Positions 15,254 through 24,940 are shown, counted from the stretch's first letter. The stretch: DNA of 64,000 nt from Herminiimonas sp. (GCA_027310305.1 DAIDBD010000050.1:57528-121527); one strand, 5' to 3'. Notes: generated by a model from the letters alone, not told the origin. Program-made: numbers and translations.

Positions 15254-16975
15254 ATGCACAAAATTGAACTAACGTCAGTCCAGCAGCCTTTGCTGAAAGC
15301 GGGAGCATTGCAGGATGCTATTTTCAACAGCGCCAATTTTTCCAGCATCGCCACCGATGCGCAGGGAGTGATCCAGATTTTCAACGTCGGCGCCGAGCGC
15401 ATGCTTGGCTACAAGGCGGAGGACGTGGTGGACAAGATCACGCCGGCCGGTATTTCAGATGCGCAGGAATTGATTGTGCGGGCGGCGGCCTTGAGCCTGG
15501 AACTGGATACGCCGATCACGCCTGGTTTCGACGCGCTGGTGTTCAAGGCTTCGCGCGGCATCGAAGACATTTATGAACTGACCTATATTCGCAAGGATGG
15601 CAGCCGCTTCCCGGCGATCGTCTCCGTCACTGCGCTGCGCGATGCGCAAGACAAAATTATCGGCTATCTGTTGATCGGTACCGACAATACCGCGCGCAAA
15701 CAAGTCGAAGCGGAACAGGCACTGCTTGATCAGCGTTTGCGCGATCAGCAGCGATTACTTCAGGAAAATAACGTTGAACTTGAGCTTGCCAAGGCAGCCG
15801 CCGAAAAAGCCAACCTAGCGAAATCGGAATTTTTGTCCAGCATGAGCCATGAATTGCGCACGCCGCTCAATGCGGTGCTCGGATTCGCGCAACTGATGTC
15901 ATCCGAAACCCCCTCTCCCACACCTGCGCAGAAGCTGTCGATCGAGCAGATTTTGCAAGCCGGCTGGTATCTGCTGCGCCTGATTAATGAAATACTCGAT
16001 CTATCGATGATCGAATCGGGCAAAGTGACGATGTCGCTCGAAGCGGTGTCGGTCGCCGACGTGCTGCAGGATTGTCAGGCAATGATCGAGCCGCAGGCGC
16101 ACAAGCGTGGCATACAGATGACGTTTCCCCGCTTTGACAATCTGTTCTATGTCCATGCCGATCGGACCAGGATCAAGCAGGTGGTGATCAATCTGCTGTC
16201 GAATGCGATCAAATACAATCGGGAGGGCGGCACGGTCACGGTTCAATGCGTGATGGGCGCCGAAAATCGAGTGCGCGTCAGCGTGACAGATACCGGAGCC
16301 GGCCTGACGCCGGAACAGGTGACGCAACTATTCCAGCCATTCAATCGGCTTGGGCAAGAAACCAGCGCCGAAGAAGGCACCGGCATCGGCCTGGTCGTTA
16401 CCAAGCAACTGGTCGAGTTGATGGGCGGCGTCATCGGCGTCGAAAGTCGTGTCGGAGTCGGCAGCATATTTTGGGCCGACTTGCCCGCATCGGGCGTGCC
16501 GGCACTGGTGTTTGGCAACAGCGGCGAGACCGTCGCGGATGAACCGGACCAGGTAGCGGCGCACACGTCGTCGCCACAGCGCTTGCTGCTCTATGTCGAG
16601 GACAATCCGGCAAATATGGCGCTGGTCGAGCAATTGATTGCGCGGCGCAGCGATTTGAAATTGTTGACGGCGATCGATGGTCATCTGGGCATTCAGCTGG
16701 CGCGCGCGCATCAGCCGGACGTGATTTTGATGGATATCAATTTGCCCGGCATCAGTGGTTATGGGGCGTTGAAAATTTTGCGCGAAGATCCGGCCACCGC
16801 CCACATTCCGGTCATGGCGGTGTCGGCCAATGCCGTTCCGCGCGACATCGCGAGGGGAATGGAAGCGGGCTTCTTCCGTTACCTGACAAAGCCGATCAAG
16901 GTTACCGAGTTCATGGATGCACTGGATGTGGCGTTGCATCATGCGGCGCAACATGGCTTGAGCAAACCAGGATAG
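15254..16975 (+). CDS. Soluble hybrid histidine kinase (PAS-HisKA-HATPase-REC)
   Basis: 573 residues from ATG 15254. No membrane segment, so a cytoplasmic sensor. PAS domain about 25-145 (TDAQGVIQIFNVGAERMLGY); coiled coil about 150-195; HisKA with phospho-acceptor H199 in SSMSHELRTPLNAVLGF; HATPase_c with N-box VVINLLSNAIKYNREGG, G1 DTGAGL and G2 GTGIGL; C-terminal receiver domain with acidic pair VEDN, phospho-acceptor in ILMDINLPG and lysine in LTKP. The attached receiver implies a phosphorelay or self-regulation. It follows Crp/Fnr-like paralog 2 by 4 bases and precedes a REC-PAS protein. The frame is open back to 15122, overlapping the regulator; the ATG at 15254 gives the normal PAS start. 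Confidence 0.92.
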   Translation: MHKIELTSVQQPLLKAGALQDAIFNSANFSSIATDAQGVIQIFNVGAERMLGYKAEDVVDKITPAGISDAQELIVRAAALSLELDTPITPGFDALVFKASRGIEDIYELTYIRKDGSRFPAIVSVTALRDAQDKIIGYLLIGTDNTARKQVEAEQALLDQRLRDQQRLLQENNVELELAKAAAEKANLAKSEFLSSMSHELRTPLNAVLGFAQLMSSETPSPTPAQKLSIEQILQAGWYLLRLINEILDLSMIESGKVTMSLEAVSVADVLQDCQAMIEPQAHKRGIQMTFPRFDNLFYVHADRTRIKQVVINLLSNAIKYNREGGTVTVQCVMGAENRVRVSVTDTGAGLTPEQVTQLFQPFNRLGQETSAEEGTGIGLVVTKQLVELMGGVIGVESRVGVGSIFWADLPASGVPALVFGNSGETVADEPDQVAAHTSSPQRLLLYVEDNPANMALVEQLIARRSDLKLLTAIDGHLGIQLARAHQPDVILMDINLPGISGYGALKILREDPATAHIPVMAVSANAVPRDIARGMEAGFFRYLTKPIKVTEFMDALDVALHHAAQHGLSKPG

Positions 16976-16993
16976 AAAAAACGATATTTAGCT

Positions 16994-17063
16994 GGTTGGG
17001 CTAGTGCTTTATCAGACCAATCTTCTGAGCACGATGTCGGGCTGATAAAGCGTCAGCCCAACC
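16994..17063. repeat. 22-bp inverted repeat between the kinase and REC-PAS genes (REP-like)
   Basis: GGTTGGGCTAGTGCTTTATCAG (written in two parts: GGTTGGGCTAGTG at 16994 and CTTTATCAG to 17015) is matched by the reverse complement at 17042-17063 with two mismatches and a 26-base spacer. The outer part GGTTGGGCT...AGCCCAACC is typical of dispersed palindromic intergenic repeats in Proteobacteria. It could attenuate expression of the downstream gene. Confidence 0.65.
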
Positions 17064-17095
17064 TGGAAAGTGGAAGATTTTTTGGAAAGAACGTA

Positions 17096-17929
17096 ATGCT
17101 TGAAGCATCTGAAATATTAAACGCAAGCATCTTGATCGTCGATGATCAAAAAGCCAATGTCATGCTGCTGGAACAAATGCTGAAGAGTGCAGGTTACCGG
17201 CGCGTCACATCGACGATGGACCCGCGTACGGTTTGCGGGTTGCATGCGGCGCATCGCTACGACTTGATCTTGCTCGATCTCCAAATGCCCGACATGGATG
17301 GGTTCCAGGTCATGGAAGGCTTGAAGGAAATCGAGACGGACGGTTATTTGCCGGTGCTGGTCATCACCGCGCAACCGGGTCACAAGCTGCGCGCGCTGCA
17401 AGTAGGCGCCAAGGATTTCGTCAGCAAACCGTTCGATCTGATCGAAGTGCAGACCCGCATCCACAACATGCTGGAAGTTCGTCTGTTGTATCAAAAACTG
17501 GACAATTACAACAAGTTTCTGGAACAGACGGTACTGGAACGCACGGCCGAATTGCGCGAGAGCGAAGCTCGCTTCAAGAGTTTTACGGAACTGTCATCGG
17601 ACTGGTACTGGGAGCAGGATGCACAAGGAAAATTCACCAAATTTTCCGGTCCTGTCTTTGAAATGCTCGGCATCGACGCGAGCGACGTGCCGGACGCATC
17701 CGGCACGGTATCAGGCGGATGGAATGCGGCCGAGCGCGCACTGTTGAACGCCAACATTGCCGCCCGGCGACCTTTCCTCGATTTCGTCTACAGCCGCAGC
17801 AATCCCGATGGCACGATGCAATATCTGCAAGTAAGCGGCGAGCCGATATTCGATTCAGCCAGCCGTTTTACCGGCTATCGCGGAATCGGCATGGATGTCA
17901 CCGACCGCATGCGTTTGAACCAGAAGTAA
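17096..17929 (+). CDS. Response regulator with REC, coiled coil and PAS domain, no output domain
   Basis: 277 residues. Receiver domain about 10-130 with acidic pair VDDQ, phospho-acceptor D61 in LILLDLQMPD, threonine in VITAQ and lysine in VSKPFD. A helix with LEQTVLERTAELRESEARFK, the usual signalling linker, leads to a PAS domain (about 160-275, DWYWEQDAQGKFTKFSGPVF, then YRGIGMDVTDR). In many proteins this REC-PAS pair is followed by a GGDEF, EAL or kinase domain; here the frame stops right after DRMRLNQK, so it is either a sensory adaptor or a truncated signalling protein. Probable partner of the upstream hybrid kinase. ATG at 17096 follows GGAAAGAACGTA. Confidence 0.87.
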   Translation: MLEASEILNASILIVDDQKANVMLLEQMLKSAGYRRVTSTMDPRTVCGLHAAHRYDLILLDLQMPDMDGFQVMEGLKEIETDGYLPVLVITAQPGHKLRALQVGAKDFVSKPFDLIEVQTRIHNMLEVRLLYQKLDNYNKFLEQTVLERTAELRESEARFKSFTELSSDWYWEQDAQGKFTKFSGPVFEMLGIDASDVPDASGTVSGGWNAAERALLNANIAARRPFLDFVYSRSNPDGTMQYLQVSGEPIFDSASRFTGYRGIGMDVTDRMRLNQK

Positions 17930-17980
17930 ATCCTTTGCAGGATTTGTACGCACAAAACGGCTTGACGATGATCAGCTTGA

Positions 17981-19183
17981 TCACCAGCTCGTCTCCCGCT
18001 CCGCCGTCGAACCGATATTGTGGATGGACAGGTCGGCGCCGTCGAATTCCTGCTCCGGATCGAGACGGATGCCGACCGTTTTCTTGAGCACGCCGTAAAT
18101 AAGCGCGCCACCCGCCAGCGCAATCGCCACGCCCAGCGTTGTGCCAATCAGTTGCGACATGAACGACACGCCGCCGATGCCGCCCAGCGCCTTGAGGCCG
18201 AAAATGCCTGCCGCCAACCCGCCCCATGCGCCGCACAAGCCATGCAGCGGCCAGACGCCCAGCACATCGTCAATCTTCCATTTGTTTTGCGTGAGCGTAA
18301 ACATCCATACGAAAATCGCGCCGGCGATGCCGCCTGTCAGCAGTGCGCCCAGCGGATGCATCAGATCGGAGCCGGCGCATACCGCGACCAATCCGGCGAG
18401 CGGGCCGTTGTACGCGAAACCGGGATCGTTCTTGCCAAGCAAAACGGCCACCAGGGTGCCGCCGACCATCGCCATCAGTGAATTGATTGCAACCAGGCCA
18501 TTCATCTTGTCGAGCGTTTGCGCGCTCATCACGTTGAAGCCGAACCAGCCGACCGTCAGTATCCACGCGCCCAGTGCAAGGAAAGGAATACTGGAAGGCG
18601 GGTGCGCGGAAACCGCGCCGTCTTTCGAATAGCGGCCGCGGCGCGCGCCAAGCAGCAATACCGCCGGCAATGCAGCCCAGCCGCCGACCGCATGCACGAC
18701 CACCGATCCGGCAAAATCATGGAACTCGGCGGAAAATACCGATTTGAGCCAAGCTTGGATGCCGAATTGATGATTCCATGCAATCCCCTCGAACAGCGGA
18801 TAGACCAGCCCGACCAATAATGCGGTTGCGGCCAGTTGCGGATAAAACTTGGCGCGTTCGGCGATTCCGCCGGAAATGATCGCAGGAATGGCAGCGGCAA
18901 AAGTAAGCAGGAAAAAGAACTTGACCAGTTCGAAACCGTTTTTCGCGGCCAGTACGTCGGCCCCGCTGAAAAAATTGATACCGTAGGAAAGACTGTATCC
19001 GACGAAAAAATAGGCAATGGTCGAAACTGCAAAATCGACTAATATTTTGACCAAGGCATTGACCTGATTTTTTTTGCGCACCGTACCCAGTTCGAGGAAA
19101 GCGAAACCGGCATGCATGGCCAAAATCATGATGGCGCCAAGCAAAATGAATAGTGTGTCAGCACCGTCTTTAAACGCATCCAT
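17981..19183 (-). CDS. amtB: Ammonium transporter (Amt/Mep/Rh family)
   Basis: 400 residues, about 11 membrane segments. Conserved AMT features: QVNALVKILVDFAVSTIAYF, FFLLTFAAAIPAIISGGIAE, twin pore histidines H164 (VVVHAVGGW) and H314 (WPLHGLCGAWGG), and a cytoplasmic C-terminal tail with ALIYGVLKKTVGIRLD for PII binding. It imports ammonium across the inner membrane. There is no cleaved signal peptide and no glnK next door, unlike many glnK-amtB operons. ATG at 19183 follows GGGAGATTCTTGC. An NtrC-like site lies about 65 bases upstream, consistent with nitrogen control. Confidence 0.95.
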   Translation of the reverse strand: MDAFKDGADTLFILLGAIMILAMHAGFAFLELGTVRKKNQVNALVKILVDFAVSTIAYFFVGYSLSYGINFFSGADVLAAKNGFELVKFFFLLTFAAAIPAIISGGIAERAKFYPQLAATALLVGLVYPLFEGIAWNHQFGIQAWLKSVFSAEFHDFAGSVVVHAVGGWAALPAVLLLGARRGRYSKDGAVSAHPPSSIPFLALGAWILTVGWFGFNVMSAQTLDKMNGLVAINSLMAMVGGTLVAVLLGKNDPGFAYNGPLAGLVAVCAGSDLMHPLGALLTGGIAGAIFVWMFTLTQNKWKIDDVLGVWPLHGLCGAWGGLAAGIFGLKALGGIGGVSFMSQLIGTTLGVAIALAGGALIYGVLKKTVGIRLDPEQEFDGADLSIHNIGSTAERETSW

Positions 19184-19243
19184 GCAAGAATCTCCCGATA
19201 ATTGTGCAAAATTGAATCACGAAATTCCACTAAAGCAATAATC

Positions 19244-19260
19244 ATTCCATTTTGGTGCAA
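19244..19260 (-). promoter_or_regulatory. NtrC-like binding site upstream of amtB
   Basis: On the minus strand the sequence is TTGCACCAAAATGGAATG, very close to the enterobacterial NtrC site pattern TGCACCA...TGGTGCA with an intact left half and a partly decayed right half. It lies about 65 bases upstream of the amtB start. I did not find a good -24/-12 sigma-54 element between it and amtB, so the promoter type is open. Confidence 0.45.
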
Positions 19261-19365
19261 TTATTTAAATAATTGATTTTATTATGGAAAATTTTTAATG
19301 ACTGTCATGCCGATATATTTTGCACCAGCAGCGTGCGATGCAACGGCCCAGATTGGTGAATCGAA

Positions 19366-20088
19366 ATGATTCCCTGGCTGGAAGGGCAAGCGCCTTTCCC
19401 GGACGTGTCCACCGCCTTGACCGATCTTGACGGCGCGCCCGGCTTGCTTGCGGCAGGCGCGGATTTGTCGCCTCAACGGCTGCTGGAAGCCTATCGACAT
19501 GGGATTTTTCCCTGGTTCTCCGAAGGCCAACCGATTTTGTGGTGGAGCACCGATCCCCGCATGGTGCTGTTTACCGACCGTTTTGCAATATCCGGCAGTT
19601 TGAAAAAAACATTACGGAAAGTGCATGAGAGCACACGGTCGGACGGCCGCTGGCAGATTCGCTTCGATACGGCATTCGAACAGGTGATGCGCGCCTGCGC
19701 CGCGCCGCGGCACGACGGCGCGGGAACCTGGATATCAGAAGAAATCGTCGACGGTTACAGCGCACTGCACCGGTTGGGTTTTGCACACTCGGCGGAAACA
19801 TGGCTGGATGGCAAATTGGTCGGCGGTGCTTACGGCGTCAGTATAGGCCGCATGTTTTACGGTGAATCGATGTTCGCGCGCGTCACCGATGCATCGAAAA
19901 TTGCACTGGCTTACCTGGTGCATTTTTTAAGAAAAAACAACGTTGCAATGATTGATTGTCAACAAGAGACGGCCCATCTGGCGTCGCTTGGCGCAATGCC
20001 GATTACAAGAAACGAGTTCATCGAACGACTGCGGCATGCCATCGGCCAGCCGCAGATTTCAACATGGAAACCGGTAGATCCATTTTGA
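19366..20088 (+). CDS. aat: Leucyl/phenylalanyl-tRNA--protein transferase
   Basis: 240 residues, full length for Aat. It transfers Leu or Phe from tRNA to proteins with N-terminal Lys/Arg, marking them for ClpS-ClpAP (N-degron pathway). Diagnostic motifs: [100 protein letters not shown] and the late [16 protein letters not shown]. It is followed 81 bases later by bpt, the second transferase of the pathway, and then pyrD, an order common in Betaproteobacteria. Confidence 0.96.
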   Translation: MIPWLEGQAPFPDVSTALTDLDGAPGLLAAGADLSPQRLLEAYRHGIFPWFSEGQPILWWSTDPRMVLFTDRFAISGSLKKTLRKVHESTRSDGRWQIRFDTAFEQVMRACAAPRHDGAGTWISEEIVDGYSALHRLGFAHSAETWLDGKLVGGAYGVSIGRMFYGESMFARVTDASKIALAYLVHFLRKNNVAMIDCQQETAHLASLGAMPITRNEFIERLRHAIGQPQISTWKPVDPF

Positions 20089-20169
20089 CCGACATCAGAA
20101 AAAATTTTTGCACCGTACCCGCTGTCCAGTGTAAATTGTAATGGTCGAAATCGTTGTCAGAAGATGCAC

Positions 20170-20895
20170 ATGACGCACCTTAAAGACTTGCCTTTCTCCG
20201 CGTTGCAGTTCTATGCAACGGCGCCATACCCGTGCAGTTATCTGGAACAACGTCAGGCGCGTTCGCAGGTCGCCACGCCGTCCCATCTGATCAATGCGGA
20301 TATCTATTCGGAACTGGTCAAGAGCGGCTTTCGCCGCAGCGGCATCTTCACCTATCGCCCGTATTGCGACGGCTGCCAGGCGTGTACGCCGGTGCGCATA
20401 AAGACAGCATTGTTTACCGCCAGCCGCAGCCAGCGCCGTGCCTGGGCCAGGCATCGGCACCTGACTGCGCGGATTACCAATCTGGCGTATGTGCACGAGC
20501 ATTACGATCTCTATTTGCGTTATCAGGCCGCACGCCATGCCGGCGGCGGCATGGATCAGGACAGCCGCGATCAGTATGCGCAATTCCTGTTGCAGAGCAA
20601 AGTCAATACGCGCCTGGTCGAATTTCGCGAACCCGGCGACAAGCTATGCATGGTGAGCATCATCGACGTGCTGGATGACGGCTTGTCATCGGTCTATACC
20701 TTTTACGATCCGGATACGCCGGGATCGTGCTACGGCACGTACAACGTATTGTGGCAAATCGAGCAGGCAAGGCAAATCGGCATGCCGTATGTCTATCTGG
20801 GCTACTGGATTCAGGATAGTCCGAAGATGGCGTACAAAATCAATTTCAGGCCGATCGAGGCGCTGCGGCAAGGCAAGTGGGCCGAGCTTGCTTGA
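20170..20895 (+). CDS. bpt: Aspartate/glutamate leucyltransferase (bacterial ATE-like)
   Basis: 241 residues from the ATG at 20170. Bpt transfers leucine from Leu-tRNA to N-terminal Asp/Glu of proteins, creating a primary N-degron. It has the ATE N-terminal cysteine-rich region ([37 protein letters not shown]) and the C-terminal GNAT-like domain ([51 protein letters not shown]). An ATG at 20164 is also in frame; 20170 is preferred because AGAAG then lies at proper spacing and family members begin [10 protein letters not shown] small hairpin (CCGGCCTG/CAGGCCGG, 20938-20958) follows the gene. Confidence 0.95.
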   Translation: MTHLKDLPFSALQFYATAPYPCSYLEQRQARSQVATPSHLINADIYSELVKSGFRRSGIFTYRPYCDGCQACTPVRIKTALFTASRSQRRAWARHRHLTARITNLAYVHEHYDLYLRYQAARHAGGGMDQDSRDQYAQFLLQSKVNTRLVEFREPGDKLCMVSIIDVLDDGLSSVYTFYDPDTPGSCYGTYNVLWQIEQARQIGMPYVYLGYWIQDSPKMAYKINFRPIEALRQGKWAELA

Positions 20896-21019
20896 AGCGC
20901 CCCGGGAAGGGTGCCCAACGAAAACGCCTGCGGGACGCCGGCCTGAAATACAGGCCGGTACGCCAGGCGCGTTAGAATAGCGCCCAAACAGCTTATCCGT
21001 CATTCCGGCTGTGATCGGC

Positions 21020-22099
21020 ATGACTTCATCCCGATTCCTATCCTATTCGACCATCGTGCCAGACAAATTGCTGTACGCCCTCGCCCGCCCTTTGCTGTTC
21101 TCGCTTGATGCCGAAACTGCGCACAATCTGACATTGCCGTCGCTCAAGCGCGCCGCTGCGCTCGGCGTAACCGGCGCGCTTGCAAAACCAGAACCCGACC
21201 CGCGCCGTGTGATGGGCATCACGTTCCCGAATCCGGTCGGCCTGGCTGCCGGACTCGACAAGGACGGCGCCTATATCGATGGGCTGGCGGCGCTCGGTTT
21301 CGGCTTCATCGAAGTCGGCACGGTCACGCCGCGCGCGCAACCGGGCAATCCGAAGCCGCGCATGTTTCGCCTGCCGCAAGCCAATGCGATCATCAACCGG
21401 ATGGGCTTCAACAATGGCGGCGTCGATGCGTTCGTCAGGAACGTGCAGGCATCCCGCTTTTACCGGAACAACGAAGGCGTATTGGGACTCAACATCGGCA
21501 AGAACGCCGATACGCCGATCGAACGCGCAGCGGACGATTACCTGCTGTGCCTGGAAAAAGTGTATCCGTTTGCGAGTTATGTGACGGTGAATATTTCATC
21601 GCCCAATACCAAAAATTTGCGGCAGTTGCAAGACGCATCCGAGCTCGATGCATTGCTGTCCCGTTTGAAGGATGCGCAGCAACGCCTGGCGGATCGGCAC
21701 AAGCGTTACGTGCCGGTTGCGCTCAAGATCGCTCCCGATATCGAGGTCGAACAGATCGGGAACATTGCCGATGCGCTGATCAGGCACAAACTCGATGCAG
21801 TCATTGCAACCAACACCACGATCACGCGCAATGCGGTGCTGGGCATGCCGCACGCGGAAGAAGCCGGAGGATTGTCGGGAGCGCCGGTATTCGATTTGTC
21901 CAACAACGTGATTCGCGCACTGAAGGCCGAACTGGGCGACGCGCTGCCGATCATCGGCGTCGGCGGCATTTTTTCGGGCACGGATGCGCAAGCCAAAATC
22001 GACGCCGGCGCATCGCTGGTGCAACTCTATACGGGCTTGATTTACCGCGGCCCTGCACTGGTGCGGGAGTGCGCGGCAGCGTTGCGCAAATCGCGTTAA
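21020..22099 (+). CDS. pyrD: Dihydroorotate dehydrogenase (quinone), class 2
   Basis: About 359 residues. Oxidises dihydroorotate to orotate in pyrimidine synthesis, passing electrons to quinone at the inner membrane. N-terminal membrane-binding helices ([20 protein letters not shown]) mark class 2. FMN and substrate motifs: [53 protein letters not shown], the catalytic-serine region [32 protein letters not shown] and [13 protein letters not shown]. The start is uncertain: GTG 21011, ATG 21020 and GTG 21056 are in frame, the last giving the more usual family N-terminus. Third gene of aat-bpt-pyrD. Confidence 0.95.
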   Translation: MTSSRFLSYSTIVPDKLLYALARPLLFSLDAETAHNLTLPSLKRAAALGVTGALAKPEPDPRRVMGITFPNPVGLAAGLDKDGAYIDGLAALGFGFIEVGTVTPRAQPGNPKPRMFRLPQANAIINRMGFNNGGVDAFVRNVQASRFYRNNEGVLGLNIGKNADTPIERAADDYLLCLEKVYPFASYVTVNISSPNTKNLRQLQDASELDALLSRLKDAQQRLADRHKRYVPVALKIAPDIEVEQIGNIADALIRHKLDAVIATNTTITRNAVLGMPHAEEAGGLSGAPVFDLSNNVIRALKAELGDALPIIGVGGIFSGTDAQAKIDAGASLVQLYTGLIYRGPALVRECAAALRKSR

Positions 22100-22153
22100 A
22101 GTTCCGTCTGGCACACTGACGGCGGCACATTCTTTCCTATTTTACGGAGCATC

Positions 22154-23197
22154 ATGCAAACGGTAAAACTCGGCTCCAGCGACTTGAACGTTTCCAGGAT
22201 CTGTCTCGGCACCATGACGTTCGGCGAACAAAACACCGAAGCCGAAGCACATGACCAGCTTGATTATGCGCTGGAGCGCGGCATCAATTTCATCGATGCC
22301 GCGGAAATGTATCCGGTCATGCCGCGGGCCGAAACCCAGGGCACGACCGAACGCTTCATCGGTAGCTGGCTCAAGCAATCCGGCAGGCGCAGCGACGTTA
22401 TCCTGGCAACCAAGGTTGCCGGCCCGTCGCCCAATTTGACGTGGATACGCAATGGCCGAAACGACCTGGATGCAGCCAACATCCGCGCCGCAGTCGATGC
22501 GAGCCTGCAACGGCTGCAAACCGATTACATCGATCTGTACCAGTTGCACTGGCCCAGCCGGAATGTGCCGATCTTCGGTCAGATCGCATTCAATCCCGAC
22601 AGCGAGCATCCTCATGCGCCGATCGAAGAAACGCTTGCGGCGCTGCACGGCTTGATAAAAGAAGGAAAAATCCGCCACGTCGGCGTTTCGAATGAAAGCG
22701 CGTGGGGTGTCAGCGAATTCATCAAGCAATCCGAAGTCAAAAGCTTGCCGCGTATTGCCTCGATCCAGAATGGTTACCATCTGGCGAACCGCAGCTTTGA
22801 AACCGGCCTGGATGAGACGTGCTTTCGCGAGAACGTGGGATTATTGGCCTACAGTCCGCTCGCCTTCGGCCAGTTGACCGCCAAGTATATCGACAACCCG
22901 AAAACCCAGGGGCGCTTGACGATTTTTCCAGCCAGCTGGAGCCCGCGTTATCTGCGCCCGACCGTGGTGGAAGCGGCCCGGCGTTATGCCGCGCTGGCTC
23001 GCGACAATGGCATGACGCCAGCCCAGCTTGCGCTTGCATGGTGTTATTCGCGCTGGTTCATTGCATCGACCATCATCGGGGCAACGAATCTAATGCAATT
23101 GAAAGAGAACATCGATGCGTTTTCCATCAAGCTGCCGGACGATGTCATCAAGAGCATTAACGCCATCCACGCCGAGATCACGAATCCGGGGCAATGA
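22154..23197 (+). CDS. Aldo/keto reductase (Tas-like)
   Basis: 347 residues, NADPH-dependent reductase with a TIM barrel. N-terminus LGSSDLNVSRICLGTMTFGE, catalytic aspartate/tyrosine in FIDAAEMYPV, lysine in VILATKVAG, histidine in LYQLHWPSRNVPIFGQ, and cofactor motifs HVGVSNESAWGV and FIASTIIGATNLMQL. The RNVPIFGQ segment and overall length resemble E. coli Tas, which complements tyrosine auxotrophy; the real substrate is unknown. ATG at 22154 follows TTTACGGAGCATC. Stands 55 bases after pyrD and may be read from the same transcript. Confidence 0.92.
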   Translation: MQTVKLGSSDLNVSRICLGTMTFGEQNTEAEAHDQLDYALERGINFIDAAEMYPVMPRAETQGTTERFIGSWLKQSGRRSDVILATKVAGPSPNLTWIRNGRNDLDAANIRAAVDASLQRLQTDYIDLYQLHWPSRNVPIFGQIAFNPDSEHPHAPIEETLAALHGLIKEGKIRHVGVSNESAWGVSEFIKQSEVKSLPRIASIQNGYHLANRSFETGLDETCFRENVGLLAYSPLAFGQLTAKYIDNPKTQGRLTIFPASWSPRYLRPTVVEAARRYAALARDNGMTPAQLALAWCYSRWFIASTIIGATNLMQLKENIDAFSIKLPDDVIKSINAIHAEITNPGQ

Positions 23198-23242
23198 AAT
23201 TCGTCCGGATTCATGCCGATCCGAACTTTTGAAATACCTTCT

Positions 23243-23641
23243 TTATCGCGAAATCAATGGCAAGAGAATCACCGCCCACGTTGCCGCTGCCAGCGACAGC
23301 GTCAGGAATACCGCGGCACTGCCGAAATCCTTCGCATTTTTCGACAACGGATTGCGTTCCAGCGACACGCGATCCACTACTGCCTCTATCGCGGAATTAA
23401 TCAGCTCGACGATCAGCACCAGAACCAGCACACCAATCATCGTTAATTTTTCGTACGCGGAAACGGGTAAGGCAAGCGCAATCGCGCTCGCGATAATAAC
23501 CAGAACTAACTCCTGACGAAAAGAATGCTCGGTTTTCCATGCGGCCTTGAAACCTTCGATCGAATAGAAAAAAGCGGCGAAAATTCGTTTTACGCCGCTT
23601 TTGCTTTTGAACTCGCTGACGGGTTGCTCGTTATCAGTCAT
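23243..23641 (-). CDS. dgkA: Diacylglycerol kinase
   Basis: 132 residues with three membrane helices. Phosphorylates diacylglycerol to phosphatidate, recycling lipid from membrane-derived oligosaccharide and LPS modification. Family signature E..NSAIE...D (VELINSAIEAVVDRVSLERN) and PLSKNAKDFGSAAVFL are both present, as is the amphipathic start GVKRIFAAFFYSIEGFKAAW. Convergent with the aldo/keto reductase gene (45-base gap). Confidence 0.95.
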   Translation of the reverse strand: MTDNEQPVSEFKSKSGVKRIFAAFFYSIEGFKAAWKTEHSFRQELVLVIIASAIALALPVSAYEKLTMIGVLVLVLIVELINSAIEAVVDRVSLERNPLSKNAKDFGSAAVFLTLSLAAATWAVILLPLISR

Positions 23642-23794
23642 GCCGTTTCACGGTTGTTTTGATTATTCGGATGGCCGAAGAATAGTTTCCGGCAGCCTCG
23701 AATTCTCGATTATCACGCCTTCCTGTGAAAAAAAGCAATTTTGAAATCGCGTTACTGCCGCCATTCTTCCGAATGCGGGAATCGATCTTACCGT

Positions 23795-24940
23795 TCAATA
23801 CGTTCCCGGCAACAAAATCTGCTTGTCGACTTTTTTCACATCGGTCAGACCGCACAGCGCCATCGTGATGTCGAGTTCTTTCTGAATGATTTGCAGACAC
23901 TTCGTGACGCCGGCTTCGCCCATCGCGCCCAGGCCGTACAAAAATGCACGGCCAAGATAAACGCCCCTGGCGCCCAGCGCGAGTGCCTTGATTACGTCCT
24001 GTCCGGAGCGAATGCCGCCATCCATGTGCACTTCGATCCGGTCGCCCACCGCATCGACAATCGCGGGCAGCGCGCCGATCGAAGATTGCGCGCCGTCGAG
24101 CTGGCGACCGCCGTGATTGGACACGATCAGCGCATCGGCGCCGCTTTGCGCAGCAAGTCTTGCATCCTCGACGTCCATGATGCCCTTGATGATCAACTTG
24201 CCGTTCCAGCGCTGCCTGATCCACTGCACATCGTCCCATGATAGCGCGGGATCGAACTGCTCGGCAGTCCAGGAAGACAGCGACGACATGTCCGACACAT
24301 TGCCGGCGTGGCCGACGATGTTGCCGAAGCCGTGGCGCCGCGTATTGAGCATGCCCCAGCACCAGCGCGGCTTGGTCATCATGTTCGCAATATTGGCCAC
24401 GGTCAGCTTCGGCGGTGCCGACAGGCCGTTTTTCAGATCCTTGTGGCGTTGCCCCAGAATCTGCAGATCGAGCGTTAATATCAGCGCTGAACATTTTGCC
24501 GCCTTGGCGCGGTCGATCAGGCGGCCCATGAACGCGCGGTCCTTCATGAAATAAACCTGCAGCCAAAACGGCGTGCTGGTATTGGCGGCAATATCTTCAA
24601 TCGAGCAAATGCTCATCGTGGACAAGGTAAAAGGAATGCCGAATTTTTCGGCCGCTTTTGCAGCGAGGATTTCACCGTCGGCATGCTGCATGCCGGTCAG
24701 GCCGGTCGGTGCGATCGCCACCGGCATTGCCGCGTGCTGGCCAGCCATCGTGGTCGCCAGCGTCCGGTTTTCCATGTTCACGGCGACACGCTGGCGGAAT
24801 TTTATGGCGGCAAAATCGCTGCTGTTGGCGCGGTAGGTCGATTCGGTCCAGGAACCGGAATCGGCGTAATCGTAAAACATGCGCGGTACGCGTTTTTGCG
24901 CCAAGACACGCAGATCTTCAATGTTGGTAATTACGCGCAT
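23795..24940 (-). CDS. lldD: FMN-dependent alpha-hydroxy-acid dehydrogenase (L-lactate dehydrogenase type)
   Basis: 381 residues from ATG 24940 (AGGAAAACTGC upstream). A TIM-barrel flavoenzyme oxidising a 2-hydroxy acid, most likely L-lactate, at the membrane. Motifs: RVPRMFYDYADSGSWTESTY, PVAIAPTGLTGMQHADGEIL, TLSTMSICSIEDIA, LIIKGIMDVEDARLA with the FMN lysine, the catalytic-histidine signature SNHGGRQLDGA, MDGGIRSGQDVIKAL and GRAFLYGLGAMGEAGV. A longer frame to 25105 exists but adds a non-conserved N-terminus. Divergent from an IclR regulator, which likely controls it. Substrate could also be glycolate or mandelate. Confidence 0.9.
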   Translation of the reverse strand: MRVITNIEDLRVLAQKRVPRMFYDYADSGSWTESTYRANSSDFAAIKFRQRVAVNMENRTLATTMAGQHAAMPVAIAPTGLTGMQHADGEILAAKAAEKFGIPFTLSTMSICSIEDIAANTSTPFWLQVYFMKDRAFMGRLIDRAKAAKCSALILTLDLQILGQRHKDLKNGLSAPPKLTVANIANMMTKPRWCWGMLNTRRHGFGNIVGHAGNVSDMSSLSSWTAEQFDPALSWDDVQWIRQRWNGKLIIKGIMDVEDARLAAQSGADALIVSNHGGRQLDGAQSSIGALPAIVDAVGDRIEVHMDGGIRSGQDVIKALALGARGVYLGRAFLYGLGAMGEAGVTKCLQIIQKELDITMALCGLTDVKKVDKQILLPGTY

